Positions 46,178 to 56,641 of a stretch of 64,000 bases of DNA are shown in pieces. How positions within the stretch are numbered: position 1 is the stretch's first letter; each line of letters begins with the position of its first letter. This stretch comes from Clostridium sp. GTDB lineage: Bacteria; Bacillota; Clostridia; Oscillospirales; Acutalibacteraceae. The stretch spans positions 21,564-85,563 of the forward strand of contig JAMPGU010000005.1 of the NCBI GenBank assembly GCA_023663865.1. The letters are read 5' to 3'. The position numbers and the translations under genes are program-made. The notes under the pieces are model-generated. The model ran no database searches. It was not told where the DNA came from and saw nothing but the letters and a program-made list of their open reading frames with translations.

Positions 46178-46973
46178 AATCAGGCTTGACGTTGCTCTTG
46201 TTGAAAAGGGACTTGCCCCAAGCCGTGAAAAGGCTAAGGCTATCATCATGGCCGGTATTGTATATGTAAATAATCAAAAGTCCGACAAGGCAGGTAAGGA
46301 TATTACGGAAGATGATGTTGTCGAGGTGAGAGGCAGTACCTTAAAATACGTCAGTCGCGGCGGCTTAAAGCTTGAAAAGGCTATGGAATGCTTTCCGATA
46401 GATCTAAATAACGCAATTTGTATGGATGTAGGTGCATCTACAGGCGGATTTACAGATTGTATGCTGATGAATGGTGCGTCAAAAGTATATTCGGTTGATG
46501 TTGGTTACGGTCAGCTGGCTTGGAAGCTGCGTACAGACCAACGTGTTATTAATCTTGAACGCACAAATTTCAGATATATTACAGAGGAGCAAATTCCTGA
46601 TAAAATTGACTTTGCATCGGTGGATGTCTCTTTTATATCATTAAAGCATATTTTGCCCAATCTGAATTTTCTTTTAAAAGATGAGGGACAGGCCGTTTGT
46701 CTTATTAAACCGCAGTTTGAGGCCGGCAGGGAAAAGGTTGGCAAGAAGGGTGTTGTAAGTGATTTAAACACACACCTTGAAGTGGTGGAGAAGATTATTC
46801 AGCTTTCTGTTGAAAATCATTTTTCAGTTAAGGGTCTTGAATTTTCACCAGTAAAAGGTCCTGAGGGAAACATTGAATATTTGATTTATCTGGAGAAATC
46901 CGTTGAGCCGATTATTCTTGATAATATTGATGCTAAAAGTCTTGTTCATAAGTCACATGAGGAATTATTATGA
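46161..46973 (+). CDS. tlyA: TlyA family rRNA 2'-O-methyltransferase
   Basis: A 270-residue protein with an S4 RNA-binding domain (about 1-65) and an FtsJ-like SAM domain with DVGASTGGFTDCML near residue 90. TlyA proteins methylate ribose 2'-OH in rRNA; the short N-terminal type may act on 23S only. Conserved neighbour of dxs and argR in Firmicutes (yqxC in Bacillus). Confidence 0.93.
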   Translation: MPKKNKIRLDVALVEKGLAPSREKAKAIIMAGIVYVNNQKSDKAGKDITEDDVVEVRGSTLKYVSRGGLKLEKAMECFPIDLNNAICMDVGASTGGFTDCMLMNGASKVYSVDVGYGQLAWKLRTDQRVINLERTNFRYITEEQIPDKIDFASVDVSFISLKHILPNLNFLLKDEGQAVCLIKPQFEAGREKVGKKGVVSDLNTHLEVVEKIIQLSVENHFSVKGLEFSPVKGPEGNIEYLIYLEKSVEPIILDNIDAKSLVHKSHEELL

Positions 46974-47827
46974 TTATTTCTGTTTTTCCGAATTTAACGA
47001 ATCATGGAGTTAAAACTGTTGCTGAAAATGTGTTTTCGGCATTATCAAAACTGAATACGGATGTGTATATTTCACAGGAATATAAAGATGTATTCTGTGA
47101 TGATAATATTAAGCTTGCAGACAGCGATGAGCTTATAGATATTTGTGACGTTGCAATTGCAATCGGCGGAGACGGTACAACGCTTAACGTTGCCAAAAAG
47201 GCTGCTGCTCTTGATAAAAAGGTATTGGGTATTAATGTAGGAAGACTTGGCTTTATGAGCGGTCTTGAAAAAAACGAGCTGAATTTGCTGAAAAATATTG
47301 TTGACGGCAATTATGAAATTGACGAACGCTTAATGCTGAAAGCAGAGATTGTTCAGAATAATCAAATCCTGTCAACCCATCACTGTTTAAATGATGTGGT
47401 AATTTCCCGCGGTAATTTTGCGAGGCTGATTGATATTGATATAACCTGTGATGACAGAACCGTATCTAATATGAGAGCCGACGGCATTATCATTTCTACA
47501 CCTACCGGCTCAACAGCATATTCTATGGCTGCAGGCGGACCTGTGGTAAGCCCGGAGGCAAGCTGTCTCATAGCTACGCCCATCTGTCCCCATTCTCTTA
47601 TGGACAGGAGCATTATATTCTCTACGGATAAAGAATTGATTATCAAAACAAATAATGATAAAAATAACAAAACCTTTTTAACAGCTGACGGTCAGGAGGC
47701 AATTGAGATAGACCAGAACGTTGAAATCAGGGTATCTAAATCAAATATGACGACGAAGCTGATTAAATTAAAACCGGAAAATTTCTATGAAATTTTAAAT
47801 AAAAAAATCATTGAAAGGAGAGCATAA
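46970..47827 (+). CDS. nadK: NAD kinase
   Basis: Phosphorylates NAD to NADP. 285 residues. The catalytic GGDG motif is at 66-69, and the later TPTGSTAYSMAAGGPVVSP block is typical. It overlaps tlyA by 4 nt and shares one nt with argR. Confidence 0.97.
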   Translation: MIISVFPNLTNHGVKTVAENVFSALSKLNTDVYISQEYKDVFCDDNIKLADSDELIDICDVAIAIGGDGTTLNVAKKAAALDKKVLGINVGRLGFMSGLEKNELNLLKNIVDGNYEIDERLMLKAEIVQNNQILSTHHCLNDVVISRGNFARLIDIDITCDDRTVSNMRADGIIISTPTGSTAYSMAAGGPVVSPEASCLIATPICPHSLMDRSIIFSTDKELIIKTNNDKNNKTFLTADGQEAIEIDQNVEIRVSKSNMTTKLIKLKPENFYEILNKKIIERRA

Positions 47828-48288
47828 TGAAGAAAAGAAGACATGCCAAAATATTGGAATTGGTTACCAACAAAAATATTGAAACCCAGGAAGAGCTGCA
47901 AAACTATCTTCTCAAATGCGGTTTCGACGTAACCCAGGCAACAATTTCACGTGATATTAAGGAGCTTCGTTTAGTCAAGGAGCTTTCAGATAAGGGCAGA
48001 TATGTTTATTCCACAGGTAAAAAGGCAAATAATGATACGCTTAGACGAACAGGCGGAATCTTTTCTGATTCAATCATCAGCGTTGAACATGCTCTCAATA
48101 CAGTGTGTATAAAATGCTTTTCAGGTATGGCAGTTGCAGTCTGTACTGCCATTGACGCTATGGAATGGACCGGCGTTGTGGGTACCATTTCAGGTGATGA
48201 TACAATTTTTGTTCTTTGCAAAACAGAGGATTTTGCTAAAATATTCACTATGAATATGGAGAAAATTTTAAATGTTAAGAACTCTTGA
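47827..48288 (+). CDS. argR: Arginine repressor ArgR/AhrC
   Basis: Hexameric arginine-responsive regulator. 153 residues. N-terminal winged helix with ETQEELQNYL and VTQATISRDIKELRL; C-terminal arginine-binding domain with the GTISGDDTIFVLC block. Strong AAAGGAG ribosome binding site at the end of nadK. It overlaps recN by 17 nt. Confidence 0.96.
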   Translation: MKKRRHAKILELVTNKNIETQEELQNYLLKCGFDVTQATISRDIKELRLVKELSDKGRYVYSTGKKANNDTLRRTGGIFSDSIISVEHALNTVCIKCFSGMAVAVCTAIDAMEWTGVVGTISGDDTIFVLCKTEDFAKIFTMNMEKILNVKNS

Positions 48289-49921
48289 TATTGAAAATAT
48301 CGCAGTTATTGAAAAGGCAAGTGTGGATTTTTCAGAAGGCTTAAACGTGTTAACCGGTGAAACCGGTGCAGGTAAATCAATTGTTGTTGATTCTATAAAT
48401 GCTATTTTGGGTGAACGAACATCAAAGGAGCTTGTACGCCACGGATGTGACAATGCTTTTGTAAGCGCTTTCTTTGACAGTATACCTCAAAATGCGGCAG
48501 ACAAGCTTAATGAATTAGGGTACTCTGTTGATGATGACACACTGCTGCTTTCAAGAAAAATCAGTGCAACTGGTAAATCCAATTGTAAAATAAATGGCAA
48601 GGCCGCAACTGTATCTATGCTGAAGGAAGTCGGTGCATTGCTTGTCAATATTCACGGACAGCACGACAGCCAGGCGCTTCTTAATCCGGATTATCAATAT
48701 GAATACATTGATATGCTGATGAAGGATAAGTCGGTTTATAAGGAGTACAGACAGGCATTTAAAGAGCTGATTGCAATACGCAGAAAGCTGAAAGCGCTGA
48801 CTGTAAGTGAGACTGACAAGGACAAGGAGCTGGAGCTTCTCGATTATCAGATTAATGAGCTAGAGGCTGCAGACATCAAGGTTGGGGAACGTGACGAGCT
48901 TGTTAAAAGAAAGGCACTTATTTCAAAAAGCGAAGAGGTTACCTCTGCTCTGCGCCAATCTATTAATGCAGTAAACGGCGATGATGAAAATGACGGCATA
49001 ATCACTGCTGTTATAAATTCCTTTAACGCCTTAATTTCGTATAATGAAACAAAGGAAATCGCTGATATTTTTAATGATATTAATGATAAGCTGGAGCTTG
49101 CCAAAGATAAAATTTCTGACCTTCTCGATAATCTGAATTTTGATCCTCAGGAGCTGGAAATGATTGATGAGCGTCTGGATATGTTATATCAGTTTTCCAA
49201 CAAATATGGTGCAACTGAGGAAGAAATGCTGGCATTTCTTGATAATGCAAAAAGCAGAAGAAATGCAATAATATATAGTGACGAGGAGCTTGAAAAATTA
49301 ACGGCTCAATATGACGATGCTTTTGATAAAGCAGTTAATCTTGCCGAAAAACTGTCAGAGTATCGGCAGAAAACGGCAAAAGAATTTGAGACAAATGTTA
49401 AAGCTGAGCTGGAATTTTTGGATATGCCTAAGCTTCAGTTTATTGTGAATTTTGACAGAGGAAATTTAAGCTCTACAGGCTTTGACAAAATTGAATTTTT
49501 AATTTCTGCAAATGTTGGCGAGCCGCCAAAACCGCTGGCAAAAATTGCGTCTGGCGGTGAACTTTCAAGAATAATGCTTGCAATTAAAAATATATTGTCG
49601 TACAATGATACAATCGGTACATTGATATTTGATGAAATTGATGTTGGTGTCAGCGGCAGAGCAAGTCAAAAAATCGGATTAAAGCTTAAATCTGTATCAA
49701 AAAATACGCAGGTTATATGTGTTACACATTCTGCACAGATTGCGTCAAATGCCAATGAACATTTTCTGATTGAAAAGGATGTAATGAATAATAAAACCTA
49801 TACCAAGGTTACAGCCTTGGATTTCGAGTCAAGAAAGCGAGAGCTTGCAAGAATTATGGGTGGTCTTGAAATAACAGATACTTTGCTGAAAAGTGCAGAG
49901 GAGCTGCTTCTTTCAAATTAG
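48272..49921 (+). CDS. recN: DNA repair protein RecN
   Basis: SMC-like ATPase acting in double-strand break repair. 549 residues. Walker A TGETGAGKS near residue 30, coiled-coil arms between about 150 and 360, and the C-terminal signature IASGGELSRIMLAIK with Walker B FDEIDVGVSG. End of the spoIIIA-to-recN gene run. Confidence 0.97.
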   Translation: MLRTLDIENIAVIEKASVDFSEGLNVLTGETGAGKSIVVDSINAILGERTSKELVRHGCDNAFVSAFFDSIPQNAADKLNELGYSVDDDTLLLSRKISATGKSNCKINGKAATVSMLKEVGALLVNIHGQHDSQALLNPDYQYEYIDMLMKDKSVYKEYRQAFKELIAIRRKLKALTVSETDKDKELELLDYQINELEAADIKVGERDELVKRKALISKSEEVTSALRQSINAVNGDDENDGIITAVINSFNALISYNETKEIADIFNDINDKLELAKDKISDLLDNLNFDPQELEMIDERLDMLYQFSNKYGATEEEMLAFLDNAKSRRNAIIYSDEELEKLTAQYDDAFDKAVNLAEKLSEYRQKTAKEFETNVKAELEFLDMPKLQFIVNFDRGNLSSTGFDKIEFLISANVGEPPKPLAKIASGGELSRIMLAIKNILSYNDTIGTLIFDEIDVGVSGRASQKIGLKLKSVSKNTQVICVTHSAQIASNANEHFLIEKDVMNNKTYTKVTALDFESRKRELARIMGGLEITDTLLKSAEELLLSN

Positions 49922-49931
49922 GTGGAACAAA

Positions 49932-49979
49932 ATGGGAATTCATATTGAACAAAAAGTTAAAAACGGCACTTGCTATTAA
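49932..49979 (+). other. Possible 15-codon peptide after recN, ending in a tyrosine codon
   Basis: ATG at 49932 follows AGGTGG by seven nt and reads MGIHIEQKVKNGTCY before TAA. It lies 41 nt before tyrS. It may be a leader peptide, a remnant, or chance. Confidence 0.25.
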
Positions 49980-50020
49980 TATTTGCGGCTATAATTAGAT
50001 ATTTTTGGAGGATTATATAA

Positions 50021-51241
50021 ATGGGAGTATATGAAGAATTACAAGAGCGTGGCTTAATCGCTCAGGTTACAGATGAAGAACAAATCAGAGAGTTAGTAAA
50101 TTCAGGTAAGGCAGTATTCTATATCGGCTTTGACCCAACGGCTGATAGCCTGCATGTTGGACACTTTATGGCACTCTGCCTTATGAAAAGACTGCAGATG
50201 GCAAATAACAAGCCAATTGCCCTTATCGGCGGCGGTACCGGAATGATTGGTGACCCAAGCGGAAAAAGCGATATGAGAAAAATGATGACCCCTGAAACAA
50301 TACAGCATAACTGCGATTGCTTTAAAAAGCAGATGTCAAAATTCATTGATTTCAGCGATGATAAAGCACTTATGGTTAATAATGCAGACTGGCTGCTTGA
50401 CTTAAATTATATCAATTTGCTGCGTGAGGTTGGTGCTTGCTTCAGCGTGAACAGAATGCTGACCTTTGAGTGCTATAAGCAGAGAATGGAAAGAGGTCTT
50501 TCCTTCCTTGAATTCAACTATATGATTATGCAGAGCTATGATTTCTACACCCTTTATAAGAAATATGGCTGTAATCTTCAGTTCGGCGGTGACGATCAGT
50601 GGTCAAATATGATTGGCGGTATGGAGCTTATCAGACGTAAGCTTCAGGGTGATGCTAATGCTATGACTATTACGCTTCTAACAAACTCTGAGGGTAAGAA
50701 GATGGGTAAAACCGAAAAGGGTGCAGTATGGCTTGATGCTGAAAAAACCAGCCCATATGAGTTTTATCAGTACTGGAGAAATGTGGGTGACCAGGATGTT
50801 ATCAAGTGTATGAAGCTCCTGACGTTTATACCAATGGAACAGATTAATGAATATGCAAAATGTGAGGGTGCTGAGCTGAACTCAGTCAAGGAAGCTCTTG
50901 CTTTCGAATTAACAAAAATGATTCATGGTGAGGATGAGGCAGTAAAGGCACAGTCCGCTGCCAAGGCTCTTTTTGCAGGCGGTGCAGATAATTCAAATAT
51001 GCCGACCACAACACTTAGTGATGATGATTTTACGGATGGTGAAATTACCGTGCTTGATATGATGCTTAAAGCAAATATGATTAAGTCAAAGGGTGAGGGA
51101 AGACGTCTGATTGATCAGGGCGGTGTAAGTGTGAATGACGAAAAGGTAAGCGGTGCATTAACCACACTTAAAGCATCCGATTTTGATAAAGATGTAATCG
51201 TTAAAAAAGGTAAAAAGATGTTCCATAAGTTCATAAAATAA
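50021..51241 (+). CDS. tyrS: Tyrosyl-tRNA synthetase
   Basis: Charges tRNA-Tyr. 406 residues. Class I motifs HVGH at 45-48 and KMGKT at 227-231; a C-terminal S4 domain spans about 340-400. Ribosome binding site TGGAGG. No T-box leader, the usual control of tyrS in Firmicutes, can fit in the 99-nt gap upstream. Confidence 0.98.
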   Translation: MGVYEELQERGLIAQVTDEEQIRELVNSGKAVFYIGFDPTADSLHVGHFMALCLMKRLQMANNKPIALIGGGTGMIGDPSGKSDMRKMMTPETIQHNCDCFKKQMSKFIDFSDDKALMVNNADWLLDLNYINLLREVGACFSVNRMLTFECYKQRMERGLSFLEFNYMIMQSYDFYTLYKKYGCNLQFGGDDQWSNMIGGMELIRRKLQGDANAMTITLLTNSEGKKMGKTEKGAVWLDAEKTSPYEFYQYWRNVGDQDVIKCMKLLTFIPMEQINEYAKCEGAELNSVKEALAFELTKMIHGEDEAVKAQSAAKALFAGGADNSNMPTTTLSDDDFTDGEITVLDMMLKANMIKSKGEGRRLIDQGGVSVNDEKVSGALTTLKASDFDKDVIVKKGKKMFHKFIK

Positions 51242-51245
51242 TTTT

Positions 51246-51274
51246 AAATCCTCAGCTGATTGCTGGGGATTTTT
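51246..51274 (+). terminator. Terminator after tyrS
   Basis: Stem AATCCTCAGC with GCTGGGGATT (one G-T pair), TGATT loop, then TTT. Confidence 0.85.
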
Positions 51275-51342
51275 CTTATATTTTATTGATTAATTACAAT
51301 ATATGTGATAAACTAATTCTATTAATGCTTATTGGTGATTGT

Positions 51343-53313
51343 ATGACTGAAATTGAAATGAAAATTAATAATTTAAGAGAACAACTGCAATATCATTCTA
51401 ATCGTTATTATAATGATGATGCTCCTGAAATTGAGGATTATGAATATGATATGATGATGCGTGAGCTCAAGGCTCTTGAAGAAAAATATCCTGAATATGA
51501 TTCTGTTGACTCTCCAACAAAGAGGATTGGGGGAAAGGCAGACAACAGCTTTGAGACTGTTGTTCATACAGTTAGAATGGAATCCCTGCAGGATGCTTTC
51601 AGCCGTGAGGAAATATTTGATTTTGAAAAACGTGTTCTTGACACAATAACAAATCCGCAATATGTTGTTGAGCCGAAAATTGACGGACTTTCAGTCAGCC
51701 TTGAATATCGTGACGGTGTATTTTTTCGTGGCTCGACACGTGGTGACGGCGATGTTGGTGAGGATGTCAGCGGTAACATCAGGGTTATTCACAATGTGCC
51801 GTTAAAGCTGAATGAGCCTGTTCCTTATTTAGAGGTTCGCGGAGAGGTTTATATGCCGAGAAAGAGCTTTGACCGTGTCGTTGACAGACAGCTTTTGAAT
51901 GGTGAAAAGCCTTTCAAAAATCCACGTAATGCGGCTGCCGGCTCACTGCGTCAAAAGGATAGTGCAGTAACAGCGTCCCGCGGTCTTGATATTTTTATAT
52001 TCAATATTCAGCAGATAGATGGCTATGCGCTTGACTCTCATAAGCAGTCTCTTGATTTTCTCAAAGAGCTTGGCTTCAACACAGTTCCTTTCTACAAACT
52101 GGTTGACAATATTGACGATGCAATGGAGGAAATCAACAGAATCGGTGACGCGCGCGGAAACCTTGAATTTGACATAGATGGTGCTGTAATTAAGGTGGAT
52201 CAATTTGCACACCGTGATATGTTAGGCTCAACCGCTAAGTATCCCAAATGGGCTGTTGCTTTCAAATATCCGCCTGAGGAAAAGCAGACGAAGCTGCTTG
52301 ACATAGAGATTGCTGTTGGCAGAACAGGTGTATTAACACCTACTGCCATATTTGACAGTATTCATCTTGCAGGTACAACCGTCAGCAGGGCAACGCTGCA
52401 TAATCAGGATTTTATTAATGAGAAGAATGTAAACATCGGTGATACCATCACTGTACGAAAAGCCGGGGATATCATTCCTGAGGTGCTTTGCATGAATGAA
52501 AAGAATAGTGACGGGGCTTATGCTTTTCCGAAAGTGTGTCCATCCTGCGGTGAGACTGTAATTAGAGAAAATGATGAGGCAGCCATCAGGTGTATTAACC
52601 CCGAATGTCCTGCACAGCTGCTCAGAAACCTCATTCATTTTTGCTCACGTGATGCAATGGATATTGAGGGCCTTGGACCTGCTATAATTGAAACCTTCGT
52701 TGATAATGATTTCATTTCCAAAACTTATGACATATATAATCTTGATTACAAAAAGATTGCCGAGTTGGAGGGCTTTAAGGAAACAAGCGCAAATAATATT
52801 AAAAATTCTGTAGAGAAATCGAAAGATAATGATTTAGGCAAGCTGATATTTGCACTTGGTATACGTCATATAGGTGCCAAGGCAGGAAAGCTTTTGGCAG
52901 ATCATTTTAAATCTATCGACAATATTATGAATGCAACTGTTGAGGATATTCTTGAAATTGACGGCTACGGACAGATAATGGCTGAAAGTGTTGTTAAGTA
53001 TTTCAGCTCTCCTGCAGCCGTTGAGCTTATTGAAAAGCTGAAGGAAGCAAATGTTAATATGAATTCAAAAACGGTTGTTCATGATGAAAGATTTAACGGT
53101 ATGACATTTGTTTTAACTGGAACGCTTCCTACATTAAAGCGTGCAGAGGCTTCAAAAATCATTGAATCCTTCGGTGGTAAAACGTCTTCATCGGTGTCAA
53201 AGAAAACCACCTTTGTACTTGCCGGTGAGGAAGCAGGCTCAAAGCTGGATAAGGCAAATTCTCTTGGAATTAAAGTAATAAGTGAAGAAGAATTTATGGG
53301 TATGGTAAAATGA
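51343..53313 (+). CDS. ligA: NAD-dependent DNA ligase LigA
   Basis: Seals nicks in DNA using NAD. 656 residues from the ATG at 51343, which follows GGTGAT and gives the normal N-terminus; an in-frame reading to 51286 would add 19 unrelated residues. Adenylated lysine K112 in VEPKIDGLS; zinc finger with four cysteines (CPSCG ... CINPEC); HhH repeats and a C-terminal BRCT domain (about 585-656). It overlaps the next gene by 4 nt. Confidence 0.97.
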   Translation: MTEIEMKINNLREQLQYHSNRYYNDDAPEIEDYEYDMMMRELKALEEKYPEYDSVDSPTKRIGGKADNSFETVVHTVRMESLQDAFSREEIFDFEKRVLDTITNPQYVVEPKIDGLSVSLEYRDGVFFRGSTRGDGDVGEDVSGNIRVIHNVPLKLNEPVPYLEVRGEVYMPRKSFDRVVDRQLLNGEKPFKNPRNAAAGSLRQKDSAVTASRGLDIFIFNIQQIDGYALDSHKQSLDFLKELGFNTVPFYKLVDNIDDAMEEINRIGDARGNLEFDIDGAVIKVDQFAHRDMLGSTAKYPKWAVAFKYPPEEKQTKLLDIEIAVGRTGVLTPTAIFDSIHLAGTTVSRATLHNQDFINEKNVNIGDTITVRKAGDIIPEVLCMNEKNSDGAYAFPKVCPSCGETVIRENDEAAIRCINPECPAQLLRNLIHFCSRDAMDIEGLGPAIIETFVDNDFISKTYDIYNLDYKKIAELEGFKETSANNIKNSVEKSKDNDLGKLIFALGIRHIGAKAGKLLADHFKSIDNIMNATVEDILEIDGYGQIMAESVVKYFSSPAAVELIEKLKEANVNMNSKTVVHDERFNGMTFVLTGTLPTLKRAEASKIIESFGGKTSSSVSKKTTFVLAGEEAGSKLDKANSLGIKVISEEEFMGMVK

Positions 53314-54143
53314 AAGAATTCAGAAAAAAGCAAAGAAGATTATATAAAATAATGAAATTCATTGTGATATTCGGTGCAGTATTTATCTTTGTCTATATTG
53401 GTGCTGCACCCTATGTGCTGGATGCAAGTCAGCTTGCTGCCTCCATCTGCCAGTATGTCTGCGATATTATGGTCATTGCAATATTGGTAATACTGTTTTC
53501 TTATTATTCCAAATATGGTAAGTGCGATTCATTTCTTAACTATGCGGAGCATGAAATCAGTGACGCAGGGTATTACTTAACCTCAAGGAGCGAGAATGAC
53601 ATTAACGCCTATTCCGAGGTTATGTACAAGGATTTGTCAGACTGCGGATATGCAATGAGCAAAAATATAGAAATCAATGACTTTGACTTTTTTGCCAGAG
53701 CTATGAAGAAAAAGGAATTTTTCTATATTGCGGCTGTTGACAATGCTGATAAAAACGATGTGCTTGCATACCTGGATAGTGTTATCAATGATATTACTGT
53801 TAAAAACCTGAAACGTAAGGGCAGCGGTGTTTTGTGTATTATTACGGATGAAGCTGAGGATGATGCAGTTGCACTAAGCAAAATGATTACGCCCCTTGGC
53901 AAAAAGGAGCAGCTGAAAATTGCAATTGCTATTTGCGAAATGAACACGGGCCGTGTTTACTTTTTAGGTAATATGAATACAAAGTGTCAGCAATTGATAG
54001 CGAATTTTGCAATGAACTGTGATGTGCCAATAAAGGAGCAATATATTGGTAAAGAGAAACTTCAGTTCCAATATGATTTAGAATTACATATGGAAGATTT
54101 CAATATTAAGGATTTTAAAAACGGAAGCTTTTATTCTCATTAA
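53310..54143 (+). CDS. Uncharacterised membrane-anchored protein
   Basis: A 277-residue protein of no family I recognise. Basic N-terminus, then two membrane helices (about 15-33 and 46-66), and a soluble domain of about 200 residues with alternating strands and helices. No catalytic motif is evident. It overlaps ligA by 4 nt (ATGA) and precedes murD by 48 nt, so it is expressed with them. Confidence 0.7.
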   Translation: MKEFRKKQRRLYKIMKFIVIFGAVFIFVYIGAAPYVLDASQLAASICQYVCDIMVIAILVILFSYYSKYGKCDSFLNYAEHEISDAGYYLTSRSENDINAYSEVMYKDLSDCGYAMSKNIEINDFDFFARAMKKKEFFYIAAVDNADKNDVLAYLDSVINDITVKNLKRKGSGVLCIITDEAEDDAVALSKMITPLGKKEQLKIAIAICEMNTGRVYFLGNMNTKCQQLIANFAMNCDVPIKEQYIGKEKLQFQYDLELHMEDFNIKDFKNGSFYSH

Positions 54144-54191
54144 TGTGAAGTTTAAAAATATCATCAAGCTAGAAAGGCTGTAAAAACAATT

Positions 54192-55622
54192 ATGAACGAA
54201 AAAGCTAAAGAATTTTTTGATAATCTTAAAGGCAAAAAAGTTGCTTTTGTAGGTATGGGTGTTGCCAATGTGCCATGCGCCAGATTTATGGCAGAATTGG
54301 GTGCAATTGTCTATGCCTGCGACAGAAGAGACAAGGCGTATATCGGGGCAGATATTTGTGCTGAGCTGGAGAAACTGGATGTCCATTTTTCCTTAGGAGA
54401 AAATTATCTTGATGTGTTGCCGGATATGGATTTGGTATTTCGCTCTCACGGAATACTGCCATTTCAAAATCCTTGGATTGGTGAATGTATTGAACGGGGA
54501 CAAACCGTGACAACGGAGATGGAGGTTTTCTTTAAGCTCTGTCCTGCAAAAATTATTGCGGTTACAGGCTCTAACGGAAAAACAACCACAACAACCCTTA
54601 TTGCAAAAATGCTGGAATGCCAGGGATATAAGGTTTACCTGGGCGGAAATATAGGAAAGGCGCTTATGCCTGAGCTTGATACAATTACTGCAGATGACAT
54701 AGCTGTTGTTGAGCTTTCCTCCTTCCAGCTGCTGACTATGGGGAATTTGGTTAAGGCACCGGATGTCTCTGTTGTAACAAACATTGAATGTACACATCAG
54801 GATCATCATATAAGTCTTGACGAATATGTTGATGCCAAGCGAAATATACTCATTTATCAAAACAGCAATTGCCGAACAATTCTTAATGCTGACTGTGATT
54901 ATTCAATCGGCAATCGAGTATATCACGATATGAGATTTGATGTCAAAGGAAAGCTGTGTGAATTTTCCATTCAGCATCCAGTTGCTAATGGTGCTTATAT
55001 GAAGAATAACGGTGACATTGTTTATAGTGACAATGGAAATGAAACCTATGTTATGAGCAAGGATGATATTGTTATCCCCGGCTCTCATAATATTGAAAAT
55101 TACTGCACAGCTATTTCTGCAGTATGGGGTATGGTAAGCGTTGACAACATTCTCAGAGTTGCACAGAGCTTTAACGGTGTTGAGCATAGAATTGAATTTG
55201 TGCGTGAGTTTAATGGCGTCAGATATTACAACGACTCAATTGCCACCTCGCCGTCAAGAGTAATCAGCGGACTCAAAGCCTTTGGAAGAGAAATAATTGT
55301 TATTATGGGCGGCTCTGACAAGGGTAATGATATGGCGGAAATGGTGCCATATATTCTAAAGTATGTTAAGCTGCTGGTACTCAATGGTGATACTGCAGAA
55401 AAAATATACGACACAATTGTAAATTATGATGGCTTTGACAGTGCTGAAATAAAGATAATTAAAACCGATGTACTGGAAAATGCCCTGAATATTGCAAAAG
55501 ATAATGCAGTTGAGGGAGATATAGTTACCCTCTGTCCGGCTTGTCCTGCCTTTGATCAGTTCAAGACCTTTGAATACAGAGGCAGAAAATTTAAAGAATT
55601 AGTTAATGGATTTGAAGAATGA
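54192..55622 (+). CDS. murD: UDP-N-acetylmuramoylalanine-D-glutamate ligase
   Basis: Adds D-glutamate to the peptidoglycan precursor. 476 residues. P-loop GSNGKTTTTT at 126-135, followed by VELSSFQL and the ECTHQDHH block typical of Mur ligases. Here it is away from any other mur or fts genes, in an operon with ligA and peptidases. Confidence 0.94.
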   Translation: MNEKAKEFFDNLKGKKVAFVGMGVANVPCARFMAELGAIVYACDRRDKAYIGADICAELEKLDVHFSLGENYLDVLPDMDLVFRSHGILPFQNPWIGECIERGQTVTTEMEVFFKLCPAKIIAVTGSNGKTTTTTLIAKMLECQGYKVYLGGNIGKALMPELDTITADDIAVVELSSFQLLTMGNLVKAPDVSVVTNIECTHQDHHISLDEYVDAKRNILIYQNSNCRTILNADCDYSIGNRVYHDMRFDVKGKLCEFSIQHPVANGAYMKNNGDIVYSDNGNETYVMSKDDIVIPGSHNIENYCTAISAVWGMVSVDNILRVAQSFNGVEHRIEFVREFNGVRYYNDSIATSPSRVISGLKAFGREIIVIMGGSDKGNDMAEMVPYILKYVKLLVLNGDTAEKIYDTIVNYDGFDSAEIKIIKTDVLENALNIAKDNAVEGDIVTLCPACPAFDQFKTFEYRGRKFKELVNGFEE

Positions 55623-56641
55623 TGAAGAATACAATTGATTTATTAAAAAAATTAACATCTGCAACTGGGGTATCCGGAGCAGAAAGCAATATTGTAAATT
55701 TATTAAAAGAATTATTGGCTCCCTATGGTGAGGTAACAGCTGATGCTATGAATAATGTTTTCTGCACCTTTGGAGAAGGGTACCATTTTCTGCTGGATGC
55801 CCATCTGGATGAAATCGGATTAATTGTGACCGATATAACAGAGGACGGCTTTGTCAAAGTAGGAAAATGCGGCGGTATTGATTTGAGAATGCTTCCGGCT
55901 TACGAGGTTTCCATTTGGGGAAAGGAAGAGGTGAAGGGAATTATATCAACCCTTCCTCCGCATCTTCAAAGTGCTGACGATGAAAAGAAAGCACCTAAGT
56001 TAAGCGACTTATCCATTGATACTGGCTACACAAAGGCACAGCTTGAGGAATTAATTGCACCCGGTGACGCAATTACCTTTAAGCGTAATTTTACACAATT
56101 ATTAAATGGCTATGTATCATCCTCCTGCCTCGATGACAGATGCGGAATCTGTGCAATCTTACAAACACTGGATGAATTAAAAAAATTACCATGTAAGATT
56201 ACTGTTATGTTTTCATCACAGGAGGAGGTTGGCACCAGAGGTGCAAAAATCGGACCATACGCAAAAAAGGTTGACGAAGCAATTTCTGTTGATGTATCCT
56301 TTGCTTATACACCCGGCTGCAGTAAGGATGACTGCGGTATAATAAGCGGTGGACCAATGATAGGATTTTCTCCGATATTGGACAGAGATATGTCAAAAAA
56401 TTTAGTAGAAACTGCAAAGAAAGAAAATATCAAATATCAATGTGAGGTTATGGATGGAAGAACAGGCACAAATGCTGATGTTATTTCTATCAGTGAAAGC
56501 GGTATAAGAACTGCCTTAATTTCCATACCTGAAAAATATATGCACCAGCCTGTGGAAGTGATTGATATTCATGATGTGAATGCCGTATCTAAATTAATTG
56601 CTGCTTATATCACAAAGAGAGTAGGTGACTTGAATGCTTAA
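55619..56641 (+). CDS. M42 family metallopeptidase (first copy)
   Basis: A 340-residue aminopeptidase of the M42 family (glutamyl/PepA-like, tetrahedral complexes). Metal and catalytic regions: LLDAHLDEIG, SSCLDDRCG, and SSQEEVGTRGA; a late YMHQPVEVIDIHD. The start overlaps murD by 4 nt; a second ATG follows directly. It likely trims peptides in the cytoplasm. A paralog follows. Confidence 0.92.
   Translation: MMKNTIDLLKKLTSATGVSGAESNIVNLLKELLAPYGEVTADAMNNVFCTFGEGYHFLLDAHLDEIGLIVTDITEDGFVKVGKCGGIDLRMLPAYEVSIWGKEEVKGIISTLPPHLQSADDEKKAPKLSDLSIDTGYTKAQLEELIAPGDAITFKRNFTQLLNGYVSSSCLDDRCGICAILQTLDELKKLPCKITVMFSSQEEVGTRGAKIGPYAKKVDEAISVDVSFAYTPGCSKDDCGIISGGPMIGFSPILDRDMSKNLVETAKKENIKYQCEVMDGRTGTNADVISISESGIRTALISIPEKYMHQPVEVIDIHDVNAVSKLIAAYITKRVGDLNA

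Noticed and set aside
49922..50020. T-box riboswitch for tyrS
   Set aside because: The gap is only 99 nt with no T-box core sequence or specifier stem.
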